Below are positions 10,783 to 19,947 of a stretch of 64,000 nt of DNA, piece after piece. This stretch comes from Halotia branconii CENA392 (GTDB lineage Bacteria; Cyanobacteriota; Cyanobacteriia; Cyanobacteriales; Nostocaceae): assembly GCF_029953635.1 (NCBI RefSeq), contig NZ_CP124543.1, forward strand, positions 3,203,455 through 3,267,454. Reading direction: 5' to 3'. Position 1 is the stretch's first letter, and every line of letters starts with the position of its first letter. The translations under genes and the position numbers were made by a program. The notes beneath the pieces were generated by a model that made no database searches, was not told where the DNA came from, and worked only from the letters and a program-made list of their open reading frames with translations.

Positions 10783-12687
10783 ATGACTCTCTTGCCTCCT
10801 ACCGATTTCAGGAAGGTAACTAAACAACCTGTCTTTCCTGCATCTTCTGTTCGTCTCACACACCTGATTAACCGTTTTCAACTATCTCCAGAAACCGTTG
10901 TACTATTTTTAGCCGTGCTAATTGGCGGTAGTACTGGTATGGGCGTGGTGACGTTTCATTATTTAATTGAGCTGATTCACCACTTAATGTTGGAAAATTT
11001 AATGGGTGCGATCGGCATTTGGGGTGCTTGGACTTTAGCTTGCGTTCCCCTGCTTGGCGGATTAATCGTAGGATTTATGCGCTGGCGTACTCAAGATTTT
11101 GGGCCAGGACTTTCATCTTTAATTGCTGCTTCCCAAGGCACAGAGGTAAAGCGACAATTACGACCAGTAACTAAGATGCTAGCTGCATCTGTTTCTTTAG
11201 GGAGTGGTGCTTCTTTGGGGCCAGAGGGGCCAAGTGTCGAAGTTGGGGCTAATTTTGGCATGTTGTTGTCTCTAGTATTACAAGTATCTCAAGAGCGACA
11301 GCGATTACTTTTAGGTGCTGGTGCTGCTGCTGGATTAGCTGCTGGATTTAATGCTCCCATCGCTGGGGTGTTTTTTGCTTTAGAAGTTGTGATGGGGACT
11401 ACATCCTTCGCCACTTCTGCTGTGAGTGTAGTACTATTAGCCGCCGTGGTAGCAGCATTAATCGCTCAAATCGGTTTGGGCGCACAACCTGCTTTTGCCT
11501 TACCTGTTTATCAAGTTCTGAGTCCGTTGGAATTACCGCTTTATCTGGGCTTAGGTTTGGGCGCGTGTCTGGTTTCTCTGACATATACGCAATTAATTCG
11601 TTTAGCCAAAGCTTGCTTTGCTGGAGATGTGCCGGGTTTTAACTTTTTGGGTCAGATTCCTAAATTTATTCATCCTATTATTGGCGGTTTGATTATTGGC
11701 ATAGTAGCTTTGCAATTCCCGCAAATTTTAGGCATTGGTTATGAAACTGTGGAAGCGATGCTTCAAGATGTGGAGTTTTCGCTACTTTTATTAGTTGAAC
11801 TGTTAGTAGCAAAGTTACTGATTACAGCAATTAGTGCTGGTAGTGGCTTTGTTGGTGGTTTATTTGCACCGGCAATGTTTTTAGGTGCTTCTTTTGGATC
11901 GGCTTATGCCAAAATTTTAGTTTTTTTAGTCCCCGTCATTAGTCAACAAATGGCCGCACCTCCAGCTTATGCAATGGTGGGTATGGCAGCAGTTTTGGCT
12001 GCTAGTTTTAGAGCGCCGTTAACGGCTATTTTGATGCTGTTTGAATTAACGCGCGACTACCGGATTGTTTTACCTTTGATGGCGGCAGTGGGCTTAAGTG
12101 TTTGGCTAATGGAAAGGATTCAGCCAAATTTTAATGCCAATTCTAATCTACAACGAATTGGTCTTTCGGCTTTGAAAGACGAACAAGCAGAAATTGTTCA
12201 ACAAATTTTGGTAGAAGATGCCATGCTTTGTTGCCCCAAAAAATTATCTGCAAACCTAAATGTCTTAGAGGCGGCTATGGAAATGATCCGCGATCGCTGT
12301 CGTAGTGCTTTAGTAGTTAATGAAGCAGAACAGTTAGTGGGTATCCTTTCTCTAGAAGATATTAACCGTACACTTTCTCTGTGGCAAAATTACTCCATTT
12401 CTGACACTAAAATTCCCAGTAATTTATCCAGTCAATCCCTCATAGATATTTGCACAACTGAAATTCTCTATGCTTGGCGAGATGAACTTTTATCTGAAGC
12501 TTTAGACCGCATGGCTTTAAGAGGTTTACATCAATTACCAGTTGTAGCACGAGACAACCATGAACGCATTTTAGGTTTATTAGAACGGGAACAGATTACA
12601 TTGACATGTAACTTGGCAGTAACACGCAAGGCACTTAACCACTATTTACCAGTAATTTCTACAACAGATATAGTTAATAGTCAGTAG
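10783..12687 (+). CDS. ClC-type chloride channel/antiporter with C-terminal CBS domains
   Basis: A 634-residue membrane protein. Residues about 35-455 are the ClC transporter domain with the selectivity motif GSGASLGPEGPSVEVG; E148 is the gating glutamate. It also contains GAAAGLAAGFNAPIAGVFFALE-like sequence and GSGFVGGLFAPAMFLGA near the second ion-binding loop. Residues about 470-610 form a CBS pair, usually an adenine-nucleotide or redox-responsive regulatory module. It moves chloride, with or without protons, across the membrane. The start ATG at 10783 is the first in frame. It stands alone, with repeats following. Confidence 0.93.
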   Translation: MTLLPPTDFRKVTKQPVFPASSVRLTHLINRFQLSPETVVLFLAVLIGGSTGMGVVTFHYLIELIHHLMLENLMGAIGIWGAWTLACVPLLGGLIVGFMRWRTQDFGPGLSSLIAASQGTEVKRQLRPVTKMLAASVSLGSGASLGPEGPSVEVGANFGMLLSLVLQVSQERQRLLLGAGAAAGLAAGFNAPIAGVFFALEVVMGTTSFATSAVSVVLLAAVVAALIAQIGLGAQPAFALPVYQVLSPLELPLYLGLGLGACLVSLTYTQLIRLAKACFAGDVPGFNFLGQIPKFIHPIIGGLIIGIVALQFPQILGIGYETVEAMLQDVEFSLLLLVELLVAKLLITAISAGSGFVGGLFAPAMFLGASFGSAYAKILVFLVPVISQQMAAPPAYAMVGMAAVLAASFRAPLTAILMLFELTRDYRIVLPLMAAVGLSVWLMERIQPNFNANSNLQRIGLSALKDEQAEIVQQILVEDAMLCCPKKLSANLNVLEAAMEMIRDRCRSALVVNEAEQLVGILSLEDINRTLSLWQNYSISDTKIPSNLSSQSLIDICTTEILYAWRDELLSEALDRMALRGLHQLPVVARDNHERILGLLEREQITLTCNLAVTRKALNHYLPVISTTDIVNSQ

Positions 12688-12689
12688 CC

Positions 12690-12860
12690 AATGGTCAGTA
12701 GTCAGTAGAAAATTCAGCAACTGACTCAAAACTAGATTTTTAATGAGCAGTGGAAGATATAAACAACTGACAACACTTCGACAAGCGGTAGTTGAATCTC
12801 GACTTCGCTCGATTACCGCGCGGTCGAAACTCAGTGCATCGCTGACAACTGACAACTGAC
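12690..12860. repeat. GTCAGT minisatellite plus TTCGACTTCGC composite repeat
   Basis: The interval starts with irregular copies of GTCAGTAGTCAGT, continues with a palindromic module (about 12774-12835) containing GGTAGTTGAATCTCGACTTC and GATTACCGCGCGGTCGAAAC, and closes with tandem GACAACT. The same modules recur at 14100-14215, 18295-18375, 32275-32380 and 43800-43980. It has no coding role. Confidence 0.8.
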
Positions 12861-12868
12861 TATTTAAA

Positions 12869-13285
12869 TTAAGCTGTAGCTTCTTCCGCTTCAAGACCTT
12901 CCCTATCGTCTGCGTCTACCTGCCTCAGACGAATATGCTTTTTACCCAAAGTGATAAGAAACTCATCTCCTGGTTGGAGATTCATCTGTTTTGTATAAGC
13001 TGAACCTATCAGTAAATTACCGTTTGATTGCACACTAATTCTATAGCTAGCACTGCGTCCACCACGTCCATTGGCATTGGGTGCGCTGTCTAATTGAATG
13101 CCTTCAGCATCAATTAAAGCATTTAAGAATTTCATCATATTGACACGTTCTATACCATTTTTGGTAACGGTATAGTAGCCGCACTTCTTAGCTTTGTCTT
13201 CTTTGCTCTCATTCTCTAGCTCTTTAACTTTTTTGAGCAGTTCTTCCCCGACTAGGGGTTCAATTTTTTTCTGTTTAGGCATCAA
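12869..13285 (-). CDS. cyAbrB family transcription factor
   Basis: A 138-residue member of the AbrB-like family specific to cyanobacteria. The conserved KCGYYTVTKNGIERVNMM (about 34-51) and GRGGRSASYRISVQSNGNLL (about 74-93) blocks, plus the C-terminal AbrB half-fold with LQPGDEFLITLGKKHIRLRQ, are unmistakable. Homologues (CalA/cyAbrB1 and cyAbrB2) bind DNA broadly and adjust carbon/nitrogen balance, hydrogenase and heterocyst genes. I cannot decide between the two paralogue groups by eye. The tail DREGLEAEEATA is acidic. Translation may start at either of two tandem ATG codons. It stands alone, convergent with the ClC gene. Confidence 0.92.
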   Translation of the reverse strand: MMPKQKKIEPLVGEELLKKVKELENESKEDKAKKCGYYTVTKNGIERVNMMKFLNALIDAEGIQLDSAPNANGRGGRSASYRISVQSNGNLLIGSAYTKQMNLQPGDEFLITLGKKHIRLRQVDADDREGLEAEEATA

Positions 13286-13650
13286 CTTAGGTCGAAAATG
13301 AATGGTTGAAGTAGTTGAATCGATTTTATTTTAACTGACGTTGAGCTATTAGGAACAGAATCCTTTAGTTTTATCTCCGTCTAGCCAAGTATATTACACT
13401 CATTGACTAAATTTTTGCACAATTTACAATATTGCCAATTAATCTATTTTAGAGAATGCTGATAACTATATATAGTTTGTGAATTACTGCTAAACTATAT
13501 TTGTTTAAGTTTTTTAAAGTAGTAACGCTAAAAAGGTCATTTACTTGGTCAACTTGATCATCGAAGCACAAAATTATAAGCAAACCTGATTTTTAGTAAC
13601 TAGTCAAGAGTCTAAAGATTTTTGACTACTGACTATTGATTATTGACTAA
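13286..13650. other. Divergent promoter region between cyAbrB and Rrf2 genes
   Basis: An AT-rich 365 bp interval between two outward-pointing regulator genes. It should carry both promoters, but no operator is convincing by eye. Just before the Rrf2 start (about 13600-13650) are irregular TTGACTACTGACTATTGATT copies, a variant of the GTCAGT repeat seen throughout the window. No open frame with a good start is present. Confidence 0.5.
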
Positions 13651-14094
13651 ATGAAGTTAACTACTAGAGGACACTATAGTGTAAAGGCGTTGTTAGATTT
13701 GAGCTTACAGCCAAATTATGGCCCTATTTCTGTAAGAGCGATCGCACTTCGCCAAAATATTCCAGCTCCATACCTAGAAAAATTGCTAATAGAAATGCGT
13801 CGTGCTGGGTTAGTAAAATCAATTCGCGGCAGCATTGGTGGATACCAATTAGCGCGAGAGCCTGGACAAATTTCTATAGGACAAATTTTAGAGTCAGTGG
13901 GTGAAACCATCACTAATTTACCTCATCACACCCCCACACCAGCACAAACTGAAGATTGGGTAACATTCACCCTTTGGCAAAGACTCAATCAAAAGCTCAA
14001 AGAAGCTTTGTACAATATTACTTTGGCAGATCTCTATTACGATGCTCGTAGCTGGCAAGCTTCACTTGGGGAGGAAGCTAGTTTTGTTATTTAA
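13651..14094 (+). CDS. Rrf2 family transcriptional regulator lacking cysteines
   Basis: A 147-residue winged-helix protein with the typical Rrf2 opening MKLTTRGHYSVKALLDLSL, the recognition helix region IPAPYLEKLLIEMRRAGLVKS and the wing RGSIGGYQLAREP. Well-known members (IscR, NsrR, CymR) bind iron-sulfur clusters or sense thiol metabolism, and many have three cysteines near residue 90-110. This protein contains no cysteine at all, so it cannot ligate a cluster that way. It may respond through a partner, as CymR does with CysK. cobD follows after 150 bp of repeats; co-transcription is doubtful. Confidence 0.88.
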   Translation: MKLTTRGHYSVKALLDLSLQPNYGPISVRAIALRQNIPAPYLEKLLIEMRRAGLVKSIRGSIGGYQLAREPGQISIGQILESVGETITNLPHHTPTPAQTEDWVTFTLWQRLNQKLKEALYNITLADLYYDARSWQASLGEEASFVI

Positions 14095-14099
14095 AAGTG

Positions 14100-14215
14100 G
14101 TCAATTGTCAGTTGTCAGTAGTCAGTGGTCAGCGATGCACTGACTACTGAGCGCAGCCGAAGTAGCTTGCGTTGTCCTCAGCTTTGTCGAAGGGTCGAAG
14201 TGTTGTCAGTTGTTG
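14100..14215. repeat. GTCAGT repeats and TTCGAC module
   Basis: Tandem GTCAGTTGTCAGTAGTCAGT opens the interval. It is followed by GAGCGCAGCCGAAGTAGC and GCTTTGTCGAAGGGTCGAAG, one more copy of the modular intergenic repeat of this genome. It separates the Rrf2 gene from cobD. Confidence 0.75.
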
Positions 14216-14244
14216 ACTTTCCACTGATTATTAACTACTAATTA

Positions 14245-15216
14245 ATGGCTAACAATATTTATATTTTGATTATCGCTACCATTGTAGATTATTTAATTGG
14301 CGATCCTTGGGGTTGGCTTCATCCAGTACAAGTTATGGGATGGGTAATTTCTCGCCTCGCCAAATTTTCTCTACAATTGTGGCAAAATCACTTGACACAA
14401 CGCATAGCTGGAATTTTACTAGGCATGATTTTAATCATTGGTAGCGGTTATGTAGGCTGGTTAATAATTCAAATTGCCAGATGGTTGCATCCGCTATTAG
14501 AAATTGCTTTAGAAAGTATTCTCCTCGCTAGTTGTTTTGCTTTTAGAAGTTTGCGAACAGCAGCAGCAGCTGTTTTACAACCTCTAGCAACAGGACATTT
14601 GCAGGAAAGCCGTAATATCTTAAGTAATTATGTGGGTCGAGATACCCAAAATCTCTCAGAACCAGAAATTTTGCGAGCTGTTTTAGAAACAGTTACAGAA
14701 AATGCTACTGATGGAGTCATGGCTCCACTATTTTATGCAATTGTTGGTGCTTGTATACCAAATTTAGGAGCTGCTCCTTTGGCTTTGGCATATAAAGCCA
14801 GTAGTACTCTTGATTCAATGGTGGGTTATCAAGAAGCACCTTACACTCATTTAGGATGGTTCAGCGCCAAATTTGAAGATTGCTTGACTTGGCTACCTTG
14901 TCGTTTTACAGTCATCACTCTGGGGCTTTTATCTGGTAAACCTGGGTATATTTGGCAAATTTGTAGACGAGATGCAGTAGCTGACCCTAGCCCCAACTCT
15001 GGCTGGAGTGAATGTGCTTATGCTGCAATTTTAGGTGTGCAGATGGGAGGTATAAATTGGTATCGTGGGGTAGCTAAACAAAAACCACTCTTAGGAGATG
15101 CTATTTATGCCATCAAACCAACTCACATTCAAACTGCTTTGCAATTAACTCGATATTGTTTTTGGTTGTGGTTGGGAGTAGCGATCGCTATATTATTAAT
15201 ACTCTTAAACAAGTAA
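14245..15216 (+). CDS. cobD: Adenosylcobinamide-phosphate synthase CobD/CbiB
   Basis: A 323-residue integral membrane enzyme that joins the aminopropanol (or phosphate) arm to adenosylcobyric acid in cobalamin synthesis. Seen are the N-terminal IVDYLIGDPWGWLHPVQVMGW, the central NYVGRDTQNLSEPEILRAVLET-like block with VTENATDGVMAPLFYA (about 152-168), and YKASSTLDSMVGY. About five hydrophobic spans are present. Length is normal. No other cobalamin genes are nearby and no cobalamin riboswitch is visible in the 150 bp upstream. Confidence 0.95.
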   Translation: MANNIYILIIATIVDYLIGDPWGWLHPVQVMGWVISRLAKFSLQLWQNHLTQRIAGILLGMILIIGSGYVGWLIIQIARWLHPLLEIALESILLASCFAFRSLRTAAAAVLQPLATGHLQESRNILSNYVGRDTQNLSEPEILRAVLETVTENATDGVMAPLFYAIVGACIPNLGAAPLALAYKASSTLDSMVGYQEAPYTHLGWFSAKFEDCLTWLPCRFTVITLGLLSGKPGYIWQICRRDAVADPSPNSGWSECAYAAILGVQMGGINWYRGVAKQKPLLGDAIYAIKPTHIQTALQLTRYCFWLWLGVAIAILLILLNK

Positions 15217-15280
15217 TGATCAATATAAAGTTAGAATTTATAACTCCTAACTCATCACTCAGGGGTATCGGTCTAGAGCT

Positions 15281-15817
15281 ATGTCTGCCAAAATAGTTGA
15301 AATTCTCTCATCAGAAGACCTCCGTCGCACTGTTACTCGTCTTGCTTCTCAGATTGTGGAAAGAACGCGTGATTTATCCCAACTAGTACTTCTCGGTATT
15401 TATACAAGGGGGGCGCTATTAGCCGAATTATTGTCCCGTCAGATAGAGATACTTGAAGGTGTATCTGTAGCAGTAGGGGCGCTAGATATTACATTTTATC
15501 GGGATGATCTTGACCAAATTGGGTTGCGGACTCCAGCAAAATCAGATATTCCTTTTGACCTCACAGGGAAAACGGTTGTATTGGTAGATGATGTAATTTT
15601 CAAAGGCAGGACAATTCGCGCTGCGTTGAATGCCGTTACCGAATACGGTAGACCAGAAGTGATTCGTTTAGCTGTGTTAGTAGATAGGGGTCATCGAGAG
15701 TTACCCATTCACCCAGATTTTATTGGCAAGCAGCTACCTACAGCCAAGGAAGAGGTTGTCAAAGTTTACTTACAAGATTGGGATGGAAAAGATGCAGTAG
15801 AATTGATTGGAGATTAA
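15281..15817 (+). CDS. pyrR: PyrR bifunctional regulator/uracil phosphoribosyltransferase
   Basis: A 178-residue type I phosphoribosyltransferase. The PRPP loop [20 protein letters not shown] (about 101-120) is diagnostic for PyrR, as is [18 protein letters not shown]. The C-terminal [21 protein letters not shown] block matches the family. It converts uracil and PRPP to UMP and in some bacteria binds pyr mRNA for attenuation; no pyr operon is attached here, so a regulatory role in this organism is uncertain. It lies 64 bp after cobD on the same strand. Confidence 0.95.
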   Translation: MSAKIVEILSSEDLRRTVTRLASQIVERTRDLSQLVLLGIYTRGALLAELLSRQIEILEGVSVAVGALDITFYRDDLDQIGLRTPAKSDIPFDLTGKTVVLVDDVIFKGRTIRAALNAVTEYGRPEVIRLAVLVDRGHRELPIHPDFIGKQLPTAKEEVVKVYLQDWDGKDAVELIGD

Positions 15818-15935
15818 ACTTACCTTTATATAAAAGCTTGAGACTTAAGTACAGATCTGCGCCCAATGCTTAAAATACATTGATGTGATTCCTAAGTGTT
15901 AAGTGGGCAAACTTAACTAAGAATAGGAGATCAAA

Positions 15936-17102
15936 ATGTTTAAAGTTGTTGTTGGTCACAGCGAAGATCCAGAGTCTCAAGATGCAATTTTAGAAGTTTT
16001 AGAACAATGTTCTCAAGATTTAGCGGGTGTCATACCTCAGGCAGGTATGTTATTTGCAGCCATTGATTTTGACCATGCTCTCATCCTAAAAGAAATTGAC
16101 CAAGTATTTCCTGGAATTGATTTAATTGGTTGCACTACAGATGGTGAAATCTCTTCCAAATTAGGATTTCAACAAGATTCATTGACGTTGATGCTTTTTT
16201 GCTCTGACACTATAGAAATCCGTGCTGGTATAGGGTACGGTGCAAAAGATAACCCACTAGCTGCTGCTCACCAAGCAGTACAACAAGCAACCCAGAAAAG
16301 CACTCATACAGCAAGCATGTGTATTTCTATACCTGCTAGCTATATAGCAGATGGTTCAACAACTAATGGAGAGTTAATTCTTAAGGGATTAAAACTAGCT
16401 TTGGGTTCCCAAGTTCCTATTTTGGGTGGTACTGCTGGAGATCAATTTAGATTTAAAAAAACTTACCAATTTTTCGGCAATGAAGTTCTGACCGATTCCC
16501 TACCAGTTCTGATCTTTTCGGGAGATATTCAATTTTCCTATGGAATTGCCTGTGGTTGGCAACCCATTGGCCACAAGAGCATTGTCACCAAGGCTGAGGG
16601 AACCGTTCTTTATGAGATTGATGGTAAATCAGCATTGGAATTTTATGCACGTTATTTAGGCGATCGCCCACCAACTGCGGAAAATCCCTTAGCAGTGTAT
16701 GAAGGAGATAGCGATCGCTACTATATGCGAGTACCTAATACTTTTGATCTTGAAATTGGTAGCATTAATTTTTTAGGAGATGTTCCAGAGCAAGCCATAG
16801 TTCAAGTTACAGATATCAGTAGGGACGAAGTTGTTGCGGCGGCTGAGGTTTCATTAAAAAATGCCTTAAAAAATTATCCGGGAACAGAACCAGAAGCAGT
16901 TTTGTTATTTTCCTGTTGCTGTCGCCGTTGGCTTTTAGGTACAAGGGCAAAAGAAGAATATCAACTTGTCAAAAATTTGCTCTCTGAAGAAGTACCTGTT
17001 GGTGGATTTTATACCTATGGTGAATTTGCACCATTAGAACATCAAGGTTCAACTTACTATCATCAAGAAACTTTTGTTACTCTACTTCTGGGAACAAAGT
17101 AG
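15936..17102 (+). CDS. FIST domain sensory protein
   Basis: A 388-residue cytoplasmic protein with FIST N (about 25-220; IDLIGCTTDGEISSKLGF is the core motif) and FIST C (about 225-365; LEFYARYLGDRPP, FSCCCRRWLLG). FIST domains are predicted to bind small ligands, possibly amino acids, and feed signal-transduction proteins. Here the next gene, six bases downstream, is a histidine kinase without its own sensor domain. The pair therefore probably works as a split receptor. Residues SCCCRR carry three adjacent cysteines that could bind metal or react to redox. AATAGGAGATC upstream is a good ribosome binding site. Confidence 0.9.
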   Translation: MFKVVVGHSEDPESQDAILEVLEQCSQDLAGVIPQAGMLFAAIDFDHALILKEIDQVFPGIDLIGCTTDGEISSKLGFQQDSLTLMLFCSDTIEIRAGIGYGAKDNPLAAAHQAVQQATQKSTHTASMCISIPASYIADGSTTNGELILKGLKLALGSQVPILGGTAGDQFRFKKTYQFFGNEVLTDSLPVLIFSGDIQFSYGIACGWQPIGHKSIVTKAEGTVLYEIDGKSALEFYARYLGDRPPTAENPLAVYEGDSDRYYMRVPNTFDLEIGSINFLGDVPEQAIVQVTDISRDEVVAAAEVSLKNALKNYPGTEPEAVLLFSCCCRRWLLGTRAKEEYQLVKNLLSEEVPVGGFYTYGEFAPLEHQGSTYYHQETFVTLLLGTK

Positions 17103-17108
17103 AGACTT

Positions 17109-18215
17109 ATGGAACCTACAGACTACGAGAGCAGACTAAAACTGTTAGAAAAAACCGTTCGGATTCTCCAAAAAAAACTCGACCGTTCCGAAGCAGATCG
17201 ACAACAACTTGAGAACGCTAGCGAACTTAGAGAATCAGTTCTCAAAAGTGTGATTCGAGGATTAGAAGAGTCACAAATCGCTCTAGAAAAACGAGGTCAT
17301 GAACTAGAAACTGCATTAGCAAACTTACAAGCTTTGCAGATGAAACTGGTAGAATCTGAGAAAATGTCTGCTCTTGGAGTTATGGTAGCCGGAATTGCTC
17401 ATGAAATTAATAATCCAGTTAGTTTTATCTACGGAAACTTGAATTATGCTCATGAATATTTTCAAGACTTACTCAGATTAGTAGAACTTTATCAGCATTA
17501 TTACCCTGAACCAGTAGCTGCTATTAAACAAGAAATTAAAAAAATTGAACTCGAATTTCTCAAGGAAGATTCTGCAAAACTGTTTCAGTCTATGAGTATA
17601 GGTGCAGAAAGAATTGCTGAAATTGTCAAGTCACTCCGCACGTTTTCTCGTTTAGATGAAGCAGAGTTTAAAATAGTAAATATTCATGAAGGAATTGAAA
17701 GTGCATTAGTTATTTTAAATAACCGTCTTCAACCATCTCAAAATCATCCGCAAGGCATTCAAGTAGTTAGAAAATATGGAAAATTGCCATTAATAGAATG
17801 TTATGCCGGACATATAAATCAAGTGTTTATGAATATTATTATTAATGCAATTGATGCTTTAGAAGAGTCATTTATAAATACTAATTTATCAGTAGTTAAT
17901 GGGAAAATGATTAATAACAATCAACTGAATCCCAAAAATCCGCAAATTCACATTAATACAGATATCATTAGTCATGACTGGGTAGAAATTCGGATTGCTG
18001 ATAATGGTTTAGGAATAAATGACAAAGTTAAAGCAAAACTATTTGATCCGTTTTTTACAACCAAAGATGTAGGCAAAGGAACAGGCTTAGGTTTATCAAT
18101 TAGCTACCGAATTATTAGTGAATTGCATGGTGGTAAAATACATTGCAATTCAGCACCAGAAGCTGGAGCAGAATTTGTCATTCAAATTCCTATTCGACAG
18201 TCAAAACTATTATAA
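17109..18215 (+). CDS. Soluble sensor histidine kinase
   Basis: A 368-residue protein with no membrane span. It begins with a long coiled coil (about 5-85), followed by a HisKA segment with H98 in [19 protein letters not shown], and a HATPase domain with N box [15 protein letters not shown]1 ADNGLGIN, F box DPFFTTK and G2 [10 protein letters not shown]. The [12 protein letters not shown] H-box is frequent in cyanobacterial hybrid kinases. It has no PAS, GAF or periplasmic sensor of its own; the adjacent FIST protein is the likely input. No response regulator is beside it. Confidence 0.93.
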   Translation: MEPTDYESRLKLLEKTVRILQKKLDRSEADRQQLENASELRESVLKSVIRGLEESQIALEKRGHELETALANLQALQMKLVESEKMSALGVMVAGIAHEINNPVSFIYGNLNYAHEYFQDLLRLVELYQHYYPEPVAAIKQEIKKIELEFLKEDSAKLFQSMSIGAERIAEIVKSLRTFSRLDEAEFKIVNIHEGIESALVILNNRLQPSQNHPQGIQVVRKYGKLPLIECYAGHINQVFMNIIINAIDALEESFINTNLSVVNGKMINNNQLNPKNPQIHINTDIISHDWVEIRIADNGLGINDKVKAKLFDPFFTTKDVGKGTGLGLSISYRIISELHGGKIHCNSAPEAGAEFVIQIPIRQSKLL

Positions 18216-18244
18216 ATAGGTCGATGTCAATAATTATCGTTGGG

Positions 18245-18385
18245 ATAAAGCAGGGGACAGCCCTACCCTTCGGGAACTCCTTCGGAGAACGGCTTCGCGG
18301 TAGTTGAATCTCGACTTCGCTCGATTGCCGCGCAGCGCTGCACTGAGCCTGTCGAAGTGTCGAAACTCAGTGACCAAGGGCAGGA
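18245..18385. repeat. Composite palindromic repeat
   Basis: This contains a short palindrome CTTCGGGAACTCCTTCGGAG (about 18268-18287), then TTGAATCTCGACTTCGCTCG and CGCAGCGCTGCACTGAGCCT, which also occur together near 43900-43935. It lies between the kinase gene and the convergent binding-protein gene. The remaining sequence to 18495 shows no gene. Confidence 0.75.
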
Positions 18386-18495
18386 GGAGAAAGAGTTTGA
18401 GCCTTATTTACTTTTATTCACATAGTTTGATTTTATTTCACCGACTTACTCAGTTATCAGGAACAGAGAAAAACCCCTGTTCCTTTGCATATTTT

Positions 18496-19797
18496 TTATG
18501 CGCGATTATTCCACTCTTGCGCCGCATCTTCTACGGCTTGATCTACAGTTTTCGTTCCTAGCATAGCTGCTTGCAAGTTTTCATAAATTGCCTTTTGTAA
18601 TTTGTTGAAATCCTTTAAAGTTGGGGTTAATATTTCTGCTTGTTGCAGTTGTTCGGCAGTAATAACTCGTGCTTTTTCTACTGTTGAAGCATCGGCTGGA
18701 ACATCTTTAAAGTAGCTATCAGACAGGGCTTTAACTGTGGATGGTAAGACATTGGCAGCTTTAGCAAAAGCTAGCTGATTTTCATCATTCGTCACAAATA
18801 AAGCAAATTTCACAGCTGCATCTGGGTGTTTGGTTTCACGGGGAATAACTATGTTCATCACAGCGACATTTTTCTTACCTGTGTCACCTGTAAGTTGAGG
18901 TGCGATCGCGGAAGCTTGAGCAATTTTTGGAGCATTATTGGCGATCGTTTTCAGAAATTCTGGCCCCGAAGCTAAAAATGCTGTTTCGCCAGCTTGGTAT
19001 AAATCAATGGCGTGGCGATGTCCTTGGGTCAGAACTTCTTTTGGTAGTAGACCTTTTTTATACAAATCTACCCAGTACTGAAACGCTGCTTTCCCTTGAG
19101 GAGAATTAAAAGCAGCTTTACCTTGAGAATCTACTAAAGTCACACCCATTTGCACCAATGACTCTATCACCTCACCAGAATCTTGCGGTACAACAGTCAC
19201 AAAGAATGCATATTTACCAGTCTTATCTTTAATTTGTTGCGCTGCTTGTGCTAGTTCTCCGTAGGTAGTAGGTGCTTTATTAATACCTGCCTGTTTTAAT
19301 AAATCAGTGTTATAAATGGTTAGCCGTGTAGTCAAGTACCAGGGTATACCAAAACTCTGGCCATTCAGTGTGCTTGCTTTCCAGATATTCGGTAGATAGG
19401 AGGAACGGACTTCGTTTGAGACTTTGGTATCTAGATTTAACCAAGCATTTCGACCAGCAAGTTGGGAAGCAAAATCAGGATTGAGGTTAACAACATCAGG
19501 TGGCGTTTTTGCGGAGACAGCTGTTAAAATTTTGTTCTCCATAGCTGCCCAAGGTATATCGACCCAGTTAACCTTTATACCGGAATTTTTGGACTCAAAA
19601 TTAGTAATTAGGCTTTGGAAGTAATCGGTAAATTGAGGTTGGAGTTGCATAGTCCAAAACTCAATAGTTGCTGTTCCTGAAGCAGTCTGTTTTGTATTTG
19701 TGCCAACGTTTCCGGTGCTACAACTTACCATCCAACTGGTCAATACGCCAATTAGTACCCAAGCAGCTAGTTGTTTAAATTTTCGCAATTGTATCAT
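18496..19797 (-). CDS. Sugar ABC transporter substrate-binding lipoprotein
   Basis: A 433-residue family 1 (MalE/UgpB-like) extracellular binding protein. The N-terminus MIQLRKFKQLAAWVLIGVLT leads to a lipobox ending in C26 (WMVSC), so it should be tethered to the periplasmic face of the inner membrane. Hallmarks are IEFWTMQLQPQF, ITNFESKNSGIKVNWVDIPW, KTPPDVVNLNPDFASQL and GIPWYLTTRLTIYNTDLLKQ. The ligand is probably a sugar or polyol. No permease or ATPase is adjacent; a family 1 sugar permease occurs at 49649-50533, which may or may not be the partner. Confidence 0.93.
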   Translation of the reverse strand: MIQLRKFKQLAAWVLIGVLTSWMVSCSTGNVGTNTKQTASGTATIEFWTMQLQPQFTDYFQSLITNFESKNSGIKVNWVDIPWAAMENKILTAVSAKTPPDVVNLNPDFASQLAGRNAWLNLDTKVSNEVRSSYLPNIWKASTLNGQSFGIPWYLTTRLTIYNTDLLKQAGINKAPTTYGELAQAAQQIKDKTGKYAFFVTVVPQDSGEVIESLVQMGVTLVDSQGKAAFNSPQGKAAFQYWVDLYKKGLLPKEVLTQGHRHAIDLYQAGETAFLASGPEFLKTIANNAPKIAQASAIAPQLTGDTGKKNVAVMNIVIPRETKHPDAAVKFALFVTNDENQLAFAKAANVLPSTVKALSDSYFKDVPADASTVEKARVITAEQLQQAEILTPTLKDFNKLQKAIYENLQAAMLGTKTVDQAVEDAAQEWNNRA

Positions 19798-19947
19798 CTT
19801 CCCAGTATTTTTACGCTTGATGAAAGTAAAAAGCTTATGCAGAATTGTCGAGATTATAGGCTAAATAAATTACCTAGTACCAAGACCATTCTTTACATTC
19901 TTTAGTGTCGTTTAGATTTTCAATTTAGCAGTCCAGCGGGCATAACT

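Noticed and set aside
14095..14244. Cobalamin riboswitch upstream of cobD
   Set aside because: The interval consists of dispersed repeats, and neither the B12 box nor its surrounding helices can be found.
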